Shown here piece by piece: positions 40,299 through 50,371 of a DNA stretch of 64,000 nt (position 1 is its first letter; every line of letters starts with the position of its first letter). The stretch is from Butyrivibrio hungatei NK4A153 (GTDB lineage: Bacteria > Bacillota > Clostridia > Lachnospirales > Lachnospiraceae). The notes below the pieces were generated by a model that was not told the origin of the DNA, made no database searches, and saw nothing but the letters and a program-made list of their open reading frames with translations. Where the stretch lies: contig NZ_KE384198.1 of NCBI RefSeq assembly GCF_000424465.1, positions 62,001-126,000 of the forward strand, given 5' to 3'. A program made the translations under genes and the position numbers.

Positions 40299-41574
40299 TT
40301 ATTCAGAGGCAATTTCTTTTTTTGAGAAATTGCCTCACTTTGAACCACCCAAAAATAATAATACCCCCGTAAAAGACATGTTTTCTCTGGACGCCGAGCT
40401 TGCTCTTCTCAGAAAACTGGGAAATCCCCAGATCGGGCAGCGCTATGTTCACGTCGCAGGCACAAACGGCAAAGGCTCGACTGTTGCCTATCTCACTTCG
40501 ATCCTTATAGAATCGGAATTAAGAGTCGGCACCTTCGCCTCACCCTTTTTATACCACTACAATGAACTCTTTAAGATAAACAATACTGAAATTTCGGATG
40601 AGGATTTTGCAAGGCTCTTTTCGCAGATAAAGCCCGCATATGACGAGCTTGCCGCCGAGAACATATTTCCCAGCGAATATGAGATTCTTACCGTCATGTC
40701 TTTTATTTATTTCAGCGAAAAAAACTGTGACATCGTCGTCATGGAAGTCAGCATGGGAGGCCGCGTGGATACGACAAACGTAATTCCCGCGCCACTCGTT
40801 ACTCTCATTACTCCGATAAGCTACGACCACATGTCAATCCTTGGTAACACACTGACTGAGATTGCAACCGAGAAAGCCGGAATAATCAAGCACGGTACAT
40901 CTGTCATCACTCCATTTCAGGAACGAGAAGTCAGCAAAGTTCTTGAAGATTTTTGTGCAAAAAAAGCTGTTTCTTTGGCATACTTCACTGAGCCCGTCCC
41001 GATTGAACGAAGCTTGCATGGACAGCGTTTTGACGTAGACGGAACAACTTACAGCACAAAGCTTCTGGGAACCTACCAGATAGGCAACGCAGCCCAAGCA
41101 ATCTACGCCGCAAGGAAACTTGCTCAGAAAGGATTTAGGATTTCCGAAACTGACATATCCCGAGGAATCGCAAATACCGAGTGGTTCGGACGTTTCACTG
41201 TTGTAAAAGAAAATCCGTATATCATAATAGACGGTGGCCACAACAGACAGGGCGCGGCAGTTCTTCGCTCATCACTTGAAGAATACTTCCCCGGCAAAAA
41301 GATCACATTCCTTCTCGGAATCCTCGCCGACAAAGAAGTTGATATCATCCTCGATGAACTGATGCCGATTGCAGATAAGTGCTACGTCACTGCTGTCCCA
41401 AATAAAAGGACTATGGATCCTGATGACCTTGCCAAGATGGTGGAAAGCCGCGGCGTTAAAGCAACTGTTTTGGAAAAAGATTATCCACTTGAAGACCTAT
41501 GTAAAGACGAGACAGAAGTTCTCTGCATTGCAGGATCTCTCTATCTCATAAAAGATATTACATTGAAATTTTGA
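40285..41574 (+). CDS. folC: Folylpolyglutamate synthase / dihydrofolate synthase
   Basis: A 429-aa Mur-ligase-family enzyme that adds glutamate to folates and so traps them in the cell. It has the P-loop GTNGKGSTV, the SPFLYHYNELFKIN folate-site region, ISYDHMSILG and the C-terminal IDGGHNRQGA. The ATG at 40285 lies inside the end of folT, with AGGA upstream. A longer reading from 40252 overlaps more of folT and was rejected. It shares the THF riboswitch. Confidence 0.93.
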   Translation: MHEYNYSEAISFFEKLPHFEPPKNNNTPVKDMFSLDAELALLRKLGNPQIGQRYVHVAGTNGKGSTVAYLTSILIESELRVGTFASPFLYHYNELFKINNTEISDEDFARLFSQIKPAYDELAAENIFPSEYEILTVMSFIYFSEKNCDIVVMEVSMGGRVDTTNVIPAPLVTLITPISYDHMSILGNTLTEIATEKAGIIKHGTSVITPFQEREVSKVLEDFCAKKAVSLAYFTEPVPIERSLHGQRFDVDGTTYSTKLLGTYQIGNAAQAIYAARKLAQKGFRISETDISRGIANTEWFGRFTVVKENPYIIIDGGHNRQGAAVLRSSLEEYFPGKKITFLLGILADKEVDIILDELMPIADKCYVTAVPNKRTMDPDDLAKMVESRGVKATVLEKDYPLEDLCKDETEVLCIAGSLYLIKDITLKF

Positions 41575-41630
41575 ACAATCAGATACAGCGATTGACAACG
41601 CTCCCTTGTGGCATACAGATTATCATTGAT

Positions 41631-41666
41631 ACTCTATTCCGATCATTCATCGGAATAGAGTTTTAT
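41631..41666 (+). terminator. Terminator after folC
   Basis: ACTCTATTCCGA pairs perfectly with TCGGAATAGAGT around a 7-nt loop, followed by TTTATTGTTTTT. The hairpin overlaps the 3' end of the Lgt-like remnant on the other strand. Confidence 0.9.
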
Positions 41667-42020
41667 TGTTTTTGCTTGTCTTCTGTTTAAGAAAATAAAA
41701 AGTACAACGATAACTACGCACATTACCTGCGTAGCTGTTATGACATGATAAAGATGCGCATATCTGAGAAAATCTAAAGCAATCTTAGCTATAGCATATA
41801 TGCTCGAAGCAACCAGCGGATTAAAACGCTTTTTGAAATATAAAACAATTGAAAATGCAAAAAGAAGCAGAAAAACTGCAGACTCTAACTTTTGAATCGG
41901 AAATAGATTTCCCTTGTCGGTATGGACACGCATAAATCCGTTATACGGAAGCCCTTCGCAACATCCCGCGAAAGCACATCCTATTTTTGCCACTCCGTAC
42001 ATCAACGGAAGGGCTACCAC
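41643..42020 (-). pseudogene. Lgt-like prolipoprotein diacylglyceryl transferase remnant
   Basis: About 125 codons resembling the second half of Lgt-type transferases: LMYGVAKIGCAFAGCCEGLPYNG, then two or three hydrophobic helices. Open frame continues upstream to a stop near 42090 without an ATG, and the N-terminal helices and first catalytic region of the family are missing. It lies 130 nt after the YibE/F gene. It is most likely a 5'-truncated gene. A short functional protein started at GTG or an unusual codon cannot be excluded. Confidence 0.5.
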
Positions 42021-42152
42021 AAAGGATTCAAAAAATACTTCTTTATATTTGGGAGTTATCCTTGTAAATATATATGCTCCGTCTCCTTACGTTATTATGT
42101 CATCATTTTATTGCATATACACAATTCTTTCAAATTCCGATCGTGATATTGG

Positions 42153-43295
42153 CTATTTGTTATTCTTATGGCCAAACAAATACGCCCCAATGGCTGCAAC
42201 GCATGGAACGGTCGAAATAATGCCAACGGAGCCTGCGATTGCTCTGATAAGCTCAACAGCCACAAAGTCTGTGTTTATTAACTGGATAAAAGACACTCCA
42301 TAGGAATATATAAGGATCATCATATTAAGTGCGCCGCCGACATAGGCAAGAACCAGCGTGTTGGCCATTGTGCCCATGGCGTCTCTTCCGATCTTCATAC
42401 CGGATTTAAAGAGTTCGCCGAAAGTAGCTTTTTCGTTTGCAAGTTTGATTTCTTCTATAGCGGATGAAATCGACATCGCTATATCCATAACCGCACCCAT
42501 CGCAGCGATCAGTATCCCACTGATAAAAAGACCTGACATCTTAAGATTGCTTGTTGATTTCACAAGAAGAAGCGCTTCCGCCTCATCTGTCTGAAATGTT
42601 GTAACGCCGCCAAGTTTTGCGGATACAGCTCCGAGTATGGCAGCTATAAGCACTCCCGCAAGCGAGCCCAAGGCCGCTGACGCAGTCTTTTTACCGGTTC
42701 CGCCGATAAGAAGGAAGCATATCGCAGAGGTTACAAATATAACCGCGATTGTCACGGGGATTGCAGAAAATCCCTTGTAAACAAGCGGAAGTAGCACAAA
42801 CAGGATAACAAGTACCGTGTAGGCAAGTCCTATAAATGCTTTTAATCCCTGCTTTCCTCCCATGAGAACAAGCACAGCAAAAAATACAGCTACAAGTCCG
42901 ATTGTAAGCGGAATGCGATTGTAATTATAGATGCTTACGGTATATGTATGCTCTGCCGATGTATCAATCCTTACACTAACAGTATCGCCTTCTTTTACAT
43001 CCACGTTATAAAGGGTGCTGAAATAATTTGTGACTTTGCAGATGTCACCTTTATAGCGGCCTGTAAGGATTTTGACCTTAAGTTCGCTGCTGCCCTTCTT
43101 TTGATTTTCAACACTCTCATCAATAACCGTATTGTCCTCTATTACAGAAAGAACTCTGGCAGTCTCATATTCAACTCCGGAGTTCTCTGTTACAGTGTAT
43201 TTAGGCCTGTCCGCATTGGCATAGATAACTACGCCAATGCTTAAGGCTATGAATACAAGGACTGATACAGCTTTTATTATCAGCTCTTTTTTCAT
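42153..43295 (-). CDS. YibE/F family membrane protein
   Basis: A 380-aa protein with one N-terminal helix, an extracytoplasmic beta-rich region (about 40-130, with VKILTGRYKGDICKV and VKEGDTVSVRI) and about seven C-terminal helices including GAVMDIAMSISSAIEEIK, the YibE/F hallmark. Family function is unknown; transport has been suggested. The ATG at 43295 comes 1 nt after the stop of the 2304-aa surface protein, so the two are translationally coupled and probably function together. Confidence 0.88.
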   Translation of the reverse strand: MKKELIIKAVSVLVFIALSIGVVIYANADRPKYTVTENSGVEYETARVLSVIEDNTVIDESVENQKKGSSELKVKILTGRYKGDICKVTNYFSTLYNVDVKEGDTVSVRIDTSAEHTYTVSIYNYNRIPLTIGLVAVFFAVLVLMGGKQGLKAFIGLAYTVLVILFVLLPLVYKGFSAIPVTIAVIFVTSAICFLLIGGTGKKTASAALGSLAGVLIAAILGAVSAKLGGVTTFQTDEAEALLLVKSTSNLKMSGLFISGILIAAMGAVMDIAMSISSAIEEIKLANEKATFGELFKSGMKIGRDAMGTMANTLVLAYVGGALNMMILIYSYGVSFIQLINTDFVAVELIRAIAGSVGIISTVPCVAAIGAYLFGHKNNK

Positions 43296-43296
43296 A

Positions 43297-46200
43297 TTAT
43301 TTTTTCCCAAATAAATGTCTTAATTTTGATAACAATCCCGCAAGTTTTCCACCTGATGCAGCGGCTGCACCTGCTGCGGCCGAAGCTCCTGCTGCAGCTC
43401 CCGCAGAAACGCCTGCTGCAATATGGCTTATCACAAAGATAACCAGCGCCACAACGCCAACCGCACCGGCTCCTATTGCCACAAACTTTTTAGGTATGTT
43501 GGGCAGCTCGGGTAGCTTAAACTCTTTTTTCTTGCCGTTATCTTCCTGTTTATCCTGCTCTGCACCGTTGTCGGTCTGAGAATCTGCAGTCTGTGCAGAA
43601 TCCTTGTTATCCTCATTTTCGGTGCTGCTGTTGTCTGCATCTGTAGACTTTGCCTCTGTGCTGTTATCCGAAGAATCCTTCTTGTTTGAATCTGCAGCTT
43701 TATTATCGGATTGCTTCTTTTTAGCTCCGAGTACAGAATTGTCTTTCTTCGTATTGTCTGATTTCTTTTTGCCGTTTACGGACTCTGACTTTTTGTTATC
43801 TGTCTTTTTGTTATCCGTATTCTTATTGTCTTTTACGGAGTCAGACTTCTTGTTATCGACCTTCTTATTGTCGCTTCCTTTGTTGTCTTTCACCGCTTCA
43901 GACTTTTTGTTATCGGATTTCTTGTTATCTTTTACCGTGTCCGATTTCTTGTTGTCCTTTGCGGAATCCTTCTTTTTATTATCGCTTACCTTGTTGTCTT
44001 TTACGGATTCCGACTTCTTGTTATCGACCTTCTTATTGTCGCTTCCTTTGTTGTCTTTCACCGTTTCCGACTTTTTGTTATCGGATTTCTTGTTATCCTT
44101 CACTGCGTCAGACTTCTTATTATCGTCCTTCTTGTCGTCTGTTCCCTTATTGTCCTTTACAGAGTCAGACTTCTTATTATCAGTCTTTTTATCGCCGGCT
44201 TTATCACCCTTCTTTGTGTTATCTGCCTTATCTGCAAGTACAATATCGTCGCAATTGCGAACCCTGAGTACCGGTACTGATACATCCGATTTTCCTTCAG
44301 GATGCTTATAGAGCACACCTGCAGCGGTAACTTTGGCACCTTTCTTTACGAAATCTCCGACAGTGTTCTTACCTGTTGAGCCGGATCTTATATATCCGTC
44401 GATGAAGATAGCCGCCTCGGCTCCCGATGAATCTTTTAACCAGAACTCGGCAACCGTTCCGTCGGCGTTGTAATCAACTCTTGTCACATCACCTGTTGTC
44501 TTAAGGAGCTGACCTCCAAGCTTATCGTAATCCATTGCAGTCTTGGTATCAACTGCCTTAGGTTCCCATACTTTAGGATCTGCTTTGAGCTCTTTTGCAG
44601 AAAGAACTTTGAGCTCAAGGTCGCCCTGATACTGTGCAAGGAAACCTACAATACGCATCTTGGTACCAATCTTAAGTCCGGGTGTAGCATAAGGGAATAT
44701 GTCCATTCCACCTGTCTCATCCTGAATGTAGATGGTATCAAAGAATGTTGTATCCTGATTTTCTGTTCCCGATGTCACATAGCCTTCAACTGCGAAGACT
44801 TCGTTCATCTTGCCCTGTCTTGCTTTTGCGATAGTTGTAGTCTCAAGCTCAACCGTAGCGCCGTCAATAATGTTATTTACGATCGTATGGTTTGCATACG
44901 GAAGTGAATCATTGTTGTCCATTTCAGCTTTTACTTCAAAGTCTGAGAGGAATACACCACCCGAAACTATGATCTGACCGCCTGCTTTTGTCTTCTGACG
45001 TGCAATGAAGGTTACCTTTCCGTCATTATCAAGCTTTGTGCCTTTAACTCCGTTAGGCAAAGCACCGCCATTAGAGTTTCCTGCTCCGTCTTTGCAATCA
45101 ACTGAATATGTGGTTTCAAATCCGTTTACAAGCCACTCTGCCTCATCAACAAAGTTTGTAGCCTTTGCATTAGAAATATCCACAGAACATCCCGAATACT
45201 GGCTGTATTTCTGGCCTTCCTTTATTCCTGCAAGAAGAGCGGATTCTTTGTTGAATACGGTAGGATACATTCTGTAAACCTGTCCGCCGTTATTCTTATC
45301 ATCGCACACTTCATCGGAGCCCATACGAATGGTTGCGCCGATTGCTTCAAGGATCTTGTTCTGCTCGGTTGCAGTCTGACAGTCTTTGGTATCGGAATAA
45401 TCAGCAAGGCCGCATACGATCACAGATCCGCCGCCTGCCACATATTCTTTTACCATCTTGATAAAGTCATCACTGTAATGTGAAACCTTGCTAGGTTCTT
45501 TATTATTCTTTCCCGGAGCTGACAAAACAAGTAACTTGCAGTCTTTTAACATGTCACTTGTGATATTGTCCTTAACCACAGTTGCTCGTATATTTTTCTT
45601 AGCACAAAGATTTATGAACGCATTCACATTTCCTGTGTAATAGCCCGAAACGTAATCATTATAGTGAGTACCGTCAATGATCACATTTGAGACCATCTTG
45701 GGAACCGCATAATTTACGGCAAACTTATCTTTATAAATCTTCTCAATACCACCAAGCATAGCATGGACGGTAACCTCATATGTCACCTGTCCCGCCTCGT
45801 TGTATACATAGCTTGTTTTATATGATGCGGTGCCGTTTGAAGCAACCTCTGATACCTTAGCCTCTGCGCCGGATACTTTTGAAACAGGTACTTTTTTGCC
45901 ATCCACATCGCTGAGTTCAATCTCGATATCCTTGATCTCAAGAGGTGTCTTTTCGTTGTTGAAAAGGTCAACGTTGATATCAAGAGACTCTCCCGCTACG
46001 GGAAGTACCGTCTCTGTATATGCATTGTTGATTCCGCAAGCCTCGACACTGCCTACCCATACAGGAGCTGTTACCGCAATGTCTTTATCCTGCTCGGAAA
46101 TCTTGAGGTAGTAGTAAGAATATGCAGAGGGAACTGTAAATGTAACCGTTGCCTCGCTCTTGTCAACGTTCTGTGAAGCGATCACCTGACCGCCGTTTAC

Positions 46201-49200
46201 GACTACTTCTACCTTACCGATCGCAGAGTCCGTAGGATCCTTGATGTCAGCCTTGATCTCGACCGTTTCACCTACCGTATCCTTATCAAGGATACTTCCC
46301 ATAACGTTGTTATCAAGTGTGTAGTAGATTGAAAGGTCATTGTCCTCAGTTGCATATATACGATAATTTCTCATTGCATCGTATATTGCTTCTTCGCTGT
46401 TGGTATCTGCAAGCATTACAGTACGTGCAGTGTTGGCATCGCCCCAAAGTCCCTTGTGGTTATCCTGGTTGTTTGTGGGAGCCACGTGCCAGCCCTTATC
46501 AAGAGCTCTGGTGTAATACTCGTATGAAGGGAAGTAACCTGAAGATCCAATTGCACCTTCACCGTTACCAACCTCTATCATTGTAATGAGCGCATCATTT
46601 TCTTCCGAGTAATATGCAAAATCCTGGAAATCACCGAAGGTCGTTCCCGGGTGATTGAACTGGCTGATAGAATCAGGCGCAGTTCTAAGAGCTGCATAGT
46701 AGTTATTAAGCGCCGTTGAATATGTTGAATAATCTTTCTGTGTTCGGCTCTGGAATCCCTTTGTGTTAAAGGTATTCATATGTCCGAGTCCGTTTGACCA
46801 GGTCATCTCATAGCCGTAAGCGCAAGTGAAATCATCTGTTGAATACTTCTTTACAAGATTATGAGCATAAGTCCACTCATCATTTTCGCTTGTATCAACG
46901 TTTTCCGTGATCTTTGAATTTCCTTCATTATCAATCGAGTTGGAGTGATCGGTGATAATGATGAAATCGAGGTTATCAACCTTTGATGCATGAGAAAGCG
47001 CATCCTCCAATGATCCCGCACCGTCTGAAATGTTGGTATGTGCATGGACCTGACCGAAGTATATATTTTCTCTCTCATTTGTACGCTTTGTATATTTAAG
47101 CGTTGAAACCACGCTGTCTGAGTATCCCTCTTTTACAGCCTTTACCTGAATCTGCGCAGGGAGCTCTTTTGCCTCAAACGGCTGTGTATATTCTATCCAG
47201 TCATCATGGGCTTCTTCTTGTGCTGCGTCGGGCTCACTGCCTTCTTCCGCATTCTGCTGTTCTACAGATTCAACAACATTTTTCTCGATTTCTTCGTCTG
47301 TCATGTATCTGTAGAAAATCTTTGCGTTTTCTGTCTTTGTAGACAATGTGATCTTCTGATTTGCCGCTATTGCTCCGCCGTTTGGAGTAGCCTTAACTGT
47401 GGCAACCTGTGCCTGAGTATACTGATAAACGCAGGTTACGCTGTCTTTTAATCCCTCTTTAACCGCACGGGCACGAATTATAGCAGGAAGCTCCGATATT
47501 GTGATCTTATTGCCGGCATCATACTTAACTTCTTCCGCACCGTTTATCGAATAATAAATATCCGCACCTTCGGTTCCTGTCAAAAGAGCTATCTTAGCGC
47601 CTTTTTCAATTTCGCCGCTTGCAGGATCTGCGATAACATGGCCGCAGATCTTATCTGATACCACGGGATGTCCTGATACTATGACGGTATCAATTCTGTT
47701 TGTTCCGTCTTTTTTCGCATCACTTCCGCCTTTTGCAGAAAGAGTTGTCGCAGGAACTAGTCTTACGTATATCTTTTCTTTGTTATTGGCACCGTCGGGA
47801 ATCTTAAAGCTAAATTCCACATAGTTGGTAGGCGCAAGAGAAGTCTTGGCAATACCGTCAGAAATCTGCTTACTGCCACTTACCTCTGAAGGTTTGTTGT
47901 CTCTGTATGTTGTATATTTATATGAATATGAACCTTCACTGAAATTCTTGAAGCTTCCATCCTCACCTGTTGCAGAATACTGAAGCTGATAAGCTCCCAC
48001 TGCCGTATTTGATGAACGCATACGGAAACTGAGCTTCATGTCTGCATATCCAAGAGTGGGAAACTCCATCTGGATGTAATCTGTATTGTTCACTACACCT
48101 GTAGCACCCATGTAATAGCTTGTTGAGCCTGTTGTGCTTGACTTTGCAGCTGTGTAAGGCTTAACTTTTTCGCCGCCCACAACAACACTGTACTTGGCGT
48201 TCTCATCAAGCATGTCATTGGTAGAATAAAGATCGCCGTTTATGACTTTTTTGTCCGCGATTCCCGCTTCATCGTAGTTGGCATTTCCTGCCCACTGCGC
48301 GACTATAAGTTCCGTATCCTTATCGCTCTCTGTCTTTTCAACCTTTTCACCTTCTTCGAGTGCGTAGAAATTTACTTCAAAAGCTGATGTATCAGAGCCG
48401 ATACCGTAGCTTGTAAATGCATTTTTATAATACTCAAGTGCAACCTTGTAAGATCCGCTCTTGGCCTTGTCATTTACAAGGATGAACTTGCCGTCTGCTG
48501 CATCACCGACGTTTTGCAATGTCCATGTGCTGTATTCTTCGGCTGAATCTGCAAGTTTAAGAGCGCAGTTTGTCTTTGTGCCATTTTTCTCAACCGTTGC
48601 AGTCAGATATTTTCCGTCTTCAGTCTTAAGTGTGCTCTTTCCGTTTTCATCAACGGAGACCTTGAGAACAAGCGCGTTCTTGTCCTTGATATCTATAGTT
48701 TTATTTTCTGAAGGAGTCGCATCTTCGCTGTCAAATTTGCCCGTTTTGACGCCAAGAAGTGTGGTCATCTCTTTGGCTGTCATAAGTTTCTTATCAGCCG
48801 GGTAGTATACGACAACGATGTCTCCGTCATAGAACTCTCTTGTAAGGAGCTTTGCCACTGTGTTTTCTGTGAACTTACTTCCTTTTTTCACCGTATATGC
48901 AAAAGATACTTTCTCACTGTCGGCATTGTCCTTGGTGGAATATGCGTAAATAGTGGTATCCTCTGTTATCTTGATGGGTTCCTTGTATTCAGAGAAATTC
49001 TCTGTTCCGTTTGTATTAAAATAGATCTTTGCTCCTGTTGTAGCGCATGAGAGTGTAATCTCAGTGCCGCTTTCAACAGCTTCGCCGCTCTTTACGGACG
49101 CTGTGGGAGCAAGAAGGCCTTCTGCTGCCGGCTTGTCGGTAAGCTTGTAGAATGCAAGTGTCTGACCTTTTATATTGTTATGAATCGCATTATTAGCCTT

Positions 49201-50211
49201 TTTATATGATCTAAAATCTGTGCTGTTATAAACTCCGAAATATCTTACATCGCCGTTTGAATCAGTAGCACAAAGATATCCGTCATCAATCTTCCATTTA
49301 GCACCGACATCATCCTTTGGCTTGGAATCGTTGATTCTGACACCGTTATTGTTTGCGGTGATATATAAGAATTTGTCACCTGCAGAAATTGTATAATACT
49401 CTTCTATTGCAGTCGTATTTTCCTTGATATCAGCATCGGAAGATTCTGTAGTCTTCTTTGGCTCTTCGCCAGTTTTTGCAATTGATGCGGACTCTTTATC
49501 TGTACTTGTTTTATCCGCATTTTCAGTCACTGATGAAACATTTTTGCCGTCACCGGAATTGTTGTCGATAGGTACCTGCTCTCCGCTTTTTACTTGCGCA
49601 TCACCGTTTCCCTGTACAGTGCCGTTTCCCTGTGTATCACCGTTTACCTGTACATCGCTTGACGGCTCGGTGTTGTCACCACCGGGATTTGCATTCTGCT
49701 CTTCGGCACCATTTGATTTTGCGGTCCCATTCTCACCGTTTCCGCTATTTGCTGCTTTGCCGGCCTCAGCCGAACCGTTTTTATCAGAATTCGCCCCGGA
49801 TGTCTCAATCGCAACACCTTCCGCTTTTTCCAGTTCCGGCTCAGCGTCACTCTTTTCAATATCCTTTGACTGTACTTCAACAGTGTTTTTGGTAATCTTC
49901 CAGGCATAGTCACTGTCATTACCATCAGTAATGCTCAGAGTATCGCCATCCACATTGGCAGCCGTTGCCAATGGACCTGTTTTTGTAGACTGTGCATTAG
50001 GAAGCACGTATGTCACACCACCGGAAGTCATTGTAATTGCTATGGAATCATCAGCCGAAATATCCTCTAATTTGACTTTAGTCCATAAATGATTGGTTGC
50101 TTCTGATTTTTCCGCTGCATAAGATGCAATAGAAAGATCGGACGCACCAACAGATAGTGCCATGTAGAAAGACAGCACTAAAGAAAGCGCTTTGCGACCC
50201 GCTTTTCTCAT
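43297..50211 (-). CDS. Giant surface protein with PHP-type phosphoesterase, OB-fold and chitobiase-C-like domains
   Basis: A 2304-aa protein. Order: signal peptide (1-33); a Ser/Asn/Glu-rich linker (about 110-270); chitobiase/hexosaminidase-C-like modules near 365-440, 854-930 and 934-1037; a PHP domain (about 1048-1300) with metal-ligand motifs FGQVHAHTNISDG, IITDHS, NHPG and NQDNH; Ig-like regions; a GATase/IFT52-like region (about 1507-1720, GGGSVIVCG); an OB-fold of the YhcR nuclease type (about 1800-1990); a Lys/Asp/Ser-rich repeat (about 1994-2170); and a membrane helix (about 2240-2262) with a basic tail. It could hydrolyse extracellular phosphodiesters or nucleic acid. Confidence 0.78.
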   Translation of the reverse strand: MRKAGRKALSLVLSFYMALSVGASDLSIASYAAEKSEATNHLWTKVKLEDISADDSIAITMTSGGVTYVLPNAQSTKTGPLATAANVDGDTLSITDGNDSDYAWKITKNTVEVQSKDIEKSDAEPELEKAEGVAIETSGANSDKNGSAEAGKAANSGNGENGTAKSNGAEEQNANPGGDNTEPSSDVQVNGDTQGNGTVQGNGDAQVKSGEQVPIDNNSGDGKNVSSVTENADKTSTDKESASIAKTGEEPKKTTESSDADIKENTTAIEEYYTISAGDKFLYITANNNGVRINDSKPKDDVGAKWKIDDGYLCATDSNGDVRYFGVYNSTDFRSYKKANNAIHNNIKGQTLAFYKLTDKPAAEGLLAPTASVKSGEAVESGTEITLSCATTGAKIYFNTNGTENFSEYKEPIKITEDTTIYAYSTKDNADSEKVSFAYTVKKGSKFTENTVAKLLTREFYDGDIVVVYYPADKKLMTAKEMTTLLGVKTGKFDSEDATPSENKTIDIKDKNALVLKVSVDENGKSTLKTEDGKYLTATVEKNGTKTNCALKLADSAEEYSTWTLQNVGDAADGKFILVNDKAKSGSYKVALEYYKNAFTSYGIGSDTSAFEVNFYALEEGEKVEKTESDKDTELIVAQWAGNANYDEAGIADKKVINGDLYSTNDMLDENAKYSVVVGGEKVKPYTAAKSSTTGSTSYYMGATGVVNNTDYIQMEFPTLGYADMKLSFRMRSSNTAVGAYQLQYSATGEDGSFKNFSEGSYSYKYTTYRDNKPSEVSGSKQISDGIAKTSLAPTNYVEFSFKIPDGANNKEKIYVRLVPATTLSAKGGSDAKKDGTNRIDTVIVSGHPVVSDKICGHVIADPASGEIEKGAKIALLTGTEGADIYYSINGAEEVKYDAGNKITISELPAIIRARAVKEGLKDSVTCVYQYTQAQVATVKATPNGGAIAANQKITLSTKTENAKIFYRYMTDEEIEKNVVESVEQQNAEEGSEPDAAQEEAHDDWIEYTQPFEAKELPAQIQVKAVKEGYSDSVVSTLKYTKRTNERENIYFGQVHAHTNISDGAGSLEDALSHASKVDNLDFIIITDHSNSIDNEGNSKITENVDTSENDEWTYAHNLVKKYSTDDFTCAYGYEMTWSNGLGHMNTFNTKGFQSRTQKDYSTYSTALNNYYAALRTAPDSISQFNHPGTTFGDFQDFAYYSEENDALITMIEVGNGEGAIGSSGYFPSYEYYTRALDKGWHVAPTNNQDNHKGLWGDANTARTVMLADTNSEEAIYDAMRNYRIYATEDNDLSIYYTLDNNVMGSILDKDTVGETVEIKADIKDPTDSAIGKVEVVVNGGQVIASQNVDKSEATVTFTVPSAYSYYYLKISEQDKDIAVTAPVWVGSVEACGINNAYTETVLPVAGESLDINVDLFNNEKTPLEIKDIEIELSDVDGKKVPVSKVSGAEAKVSEVASNGTASYKTSYVYNEAGQVTYEVTVHAMLGGIEKIYKDKFAVNYAVPKMVSNVIIDGTHYNDYVSGYYTGNVNAFINLCAKKNIRATVVKDNITSDMLKDCKLLVLSAPGKNNKEPSKVSHYSDDFIKMVKEYVAGGGSVIVCGLADYSDTKDCQTATEQNKILEAIGATIRMGSDEVCDDKNNGGQVYRMYPTVFNKESALLAGIKEGQKYSQYSGCSVDISNAKATNFVDEAEWLVNGFETTYSVDCKDGAGNSNGGALPNGVKGTKLDNDGKVTFIARQKTKAGGQIIVSGGVFLSDFEVKAEMDNNDSLPYANHTIVNNIIDGATVELETTTIAKARQGKMNEVFAVEGYVTSGTENQDTTFFDTIYIQDETGGMDIFPYATPGLKIGTKMRIVGFLAQYQGDLELKVLSAKELKADPKVWEPKAVDTKTAMDYDKLGGQLLKTTGDVTRVDYNADGTVAEFWLKDSSGAEAAIFIDGYIRSGSTGKNTVGDFVKKGAKVTAAGVLYKHPEGKSDVSVPVLRVRNCDDIVLADKADNTKKGDKAGDKKTDNKKSDSVKDNKGTDDKKDDNKKSDAVKDNKKSDNKKSETVKDNKGSDNKKVDNKKSESVKDNKVSDNKKKDSAKDNKKSDTVKDNKKSDNKKSEAVKDNKGSDNKKVDNKKSDSVKDNKNTDNKKTDNKKSESVNGKKKSDNTKKDNSVLGAKKKQSDNKAADSNKKDSSDNSTEAKSTDADNSSTENEDNKDSAQTADSQTDNGAEQDKQEDNGKKKEFKLPELPNIPKKFVAIGAGAVGVVALVIFVISHIAAGVSAGAAAGASAAAGAAAASGGKLAGLLSKLRHLFGKK
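43750..44215 (-). repeat. Degenerate repeats coding a Lys/Asp/Ser-rich stalk
   Basis: Within the giant gene short units such as DNKKSDSVKDNK and KGSDNKKVDNKKSE recur about fifteen times, almost free of other residue types. The encoded segment should be disordered and strongly charged, a likely wall-spanning stalk before the membrane helix. Open frames on the opposite strand here are by-products of this composition. Confidence 0.85.
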
Positions 50212-50371
50212 CTCTTTTTTCCTCCAACAAAAAATTCCCCCGGTTATTAATTCATCCCCTACTTATAAGCCAATCGCACAACGACAGACTATCATTTATG
50301 GCACTGCCCGTCAACGTGTTTATTTCCCGATAATTTCCGTATTTATTTTCATTTTCAGATAGCAAAAAAGC

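Noticed and set aside
43604..44311. Plus-strand ORF of 235 codons rich in Ser/Leu/Phe
   Set aside because: It is the antisense of the Lys/Asp repeat of the giant surface protein; no ribosome site and composition is a by-product.
49424..49909. Plus-strand ORF of 161 codons
   Set aside because: Antisense to the Ser/Asn/Glu-rich linker of the giant protein; no start signals.
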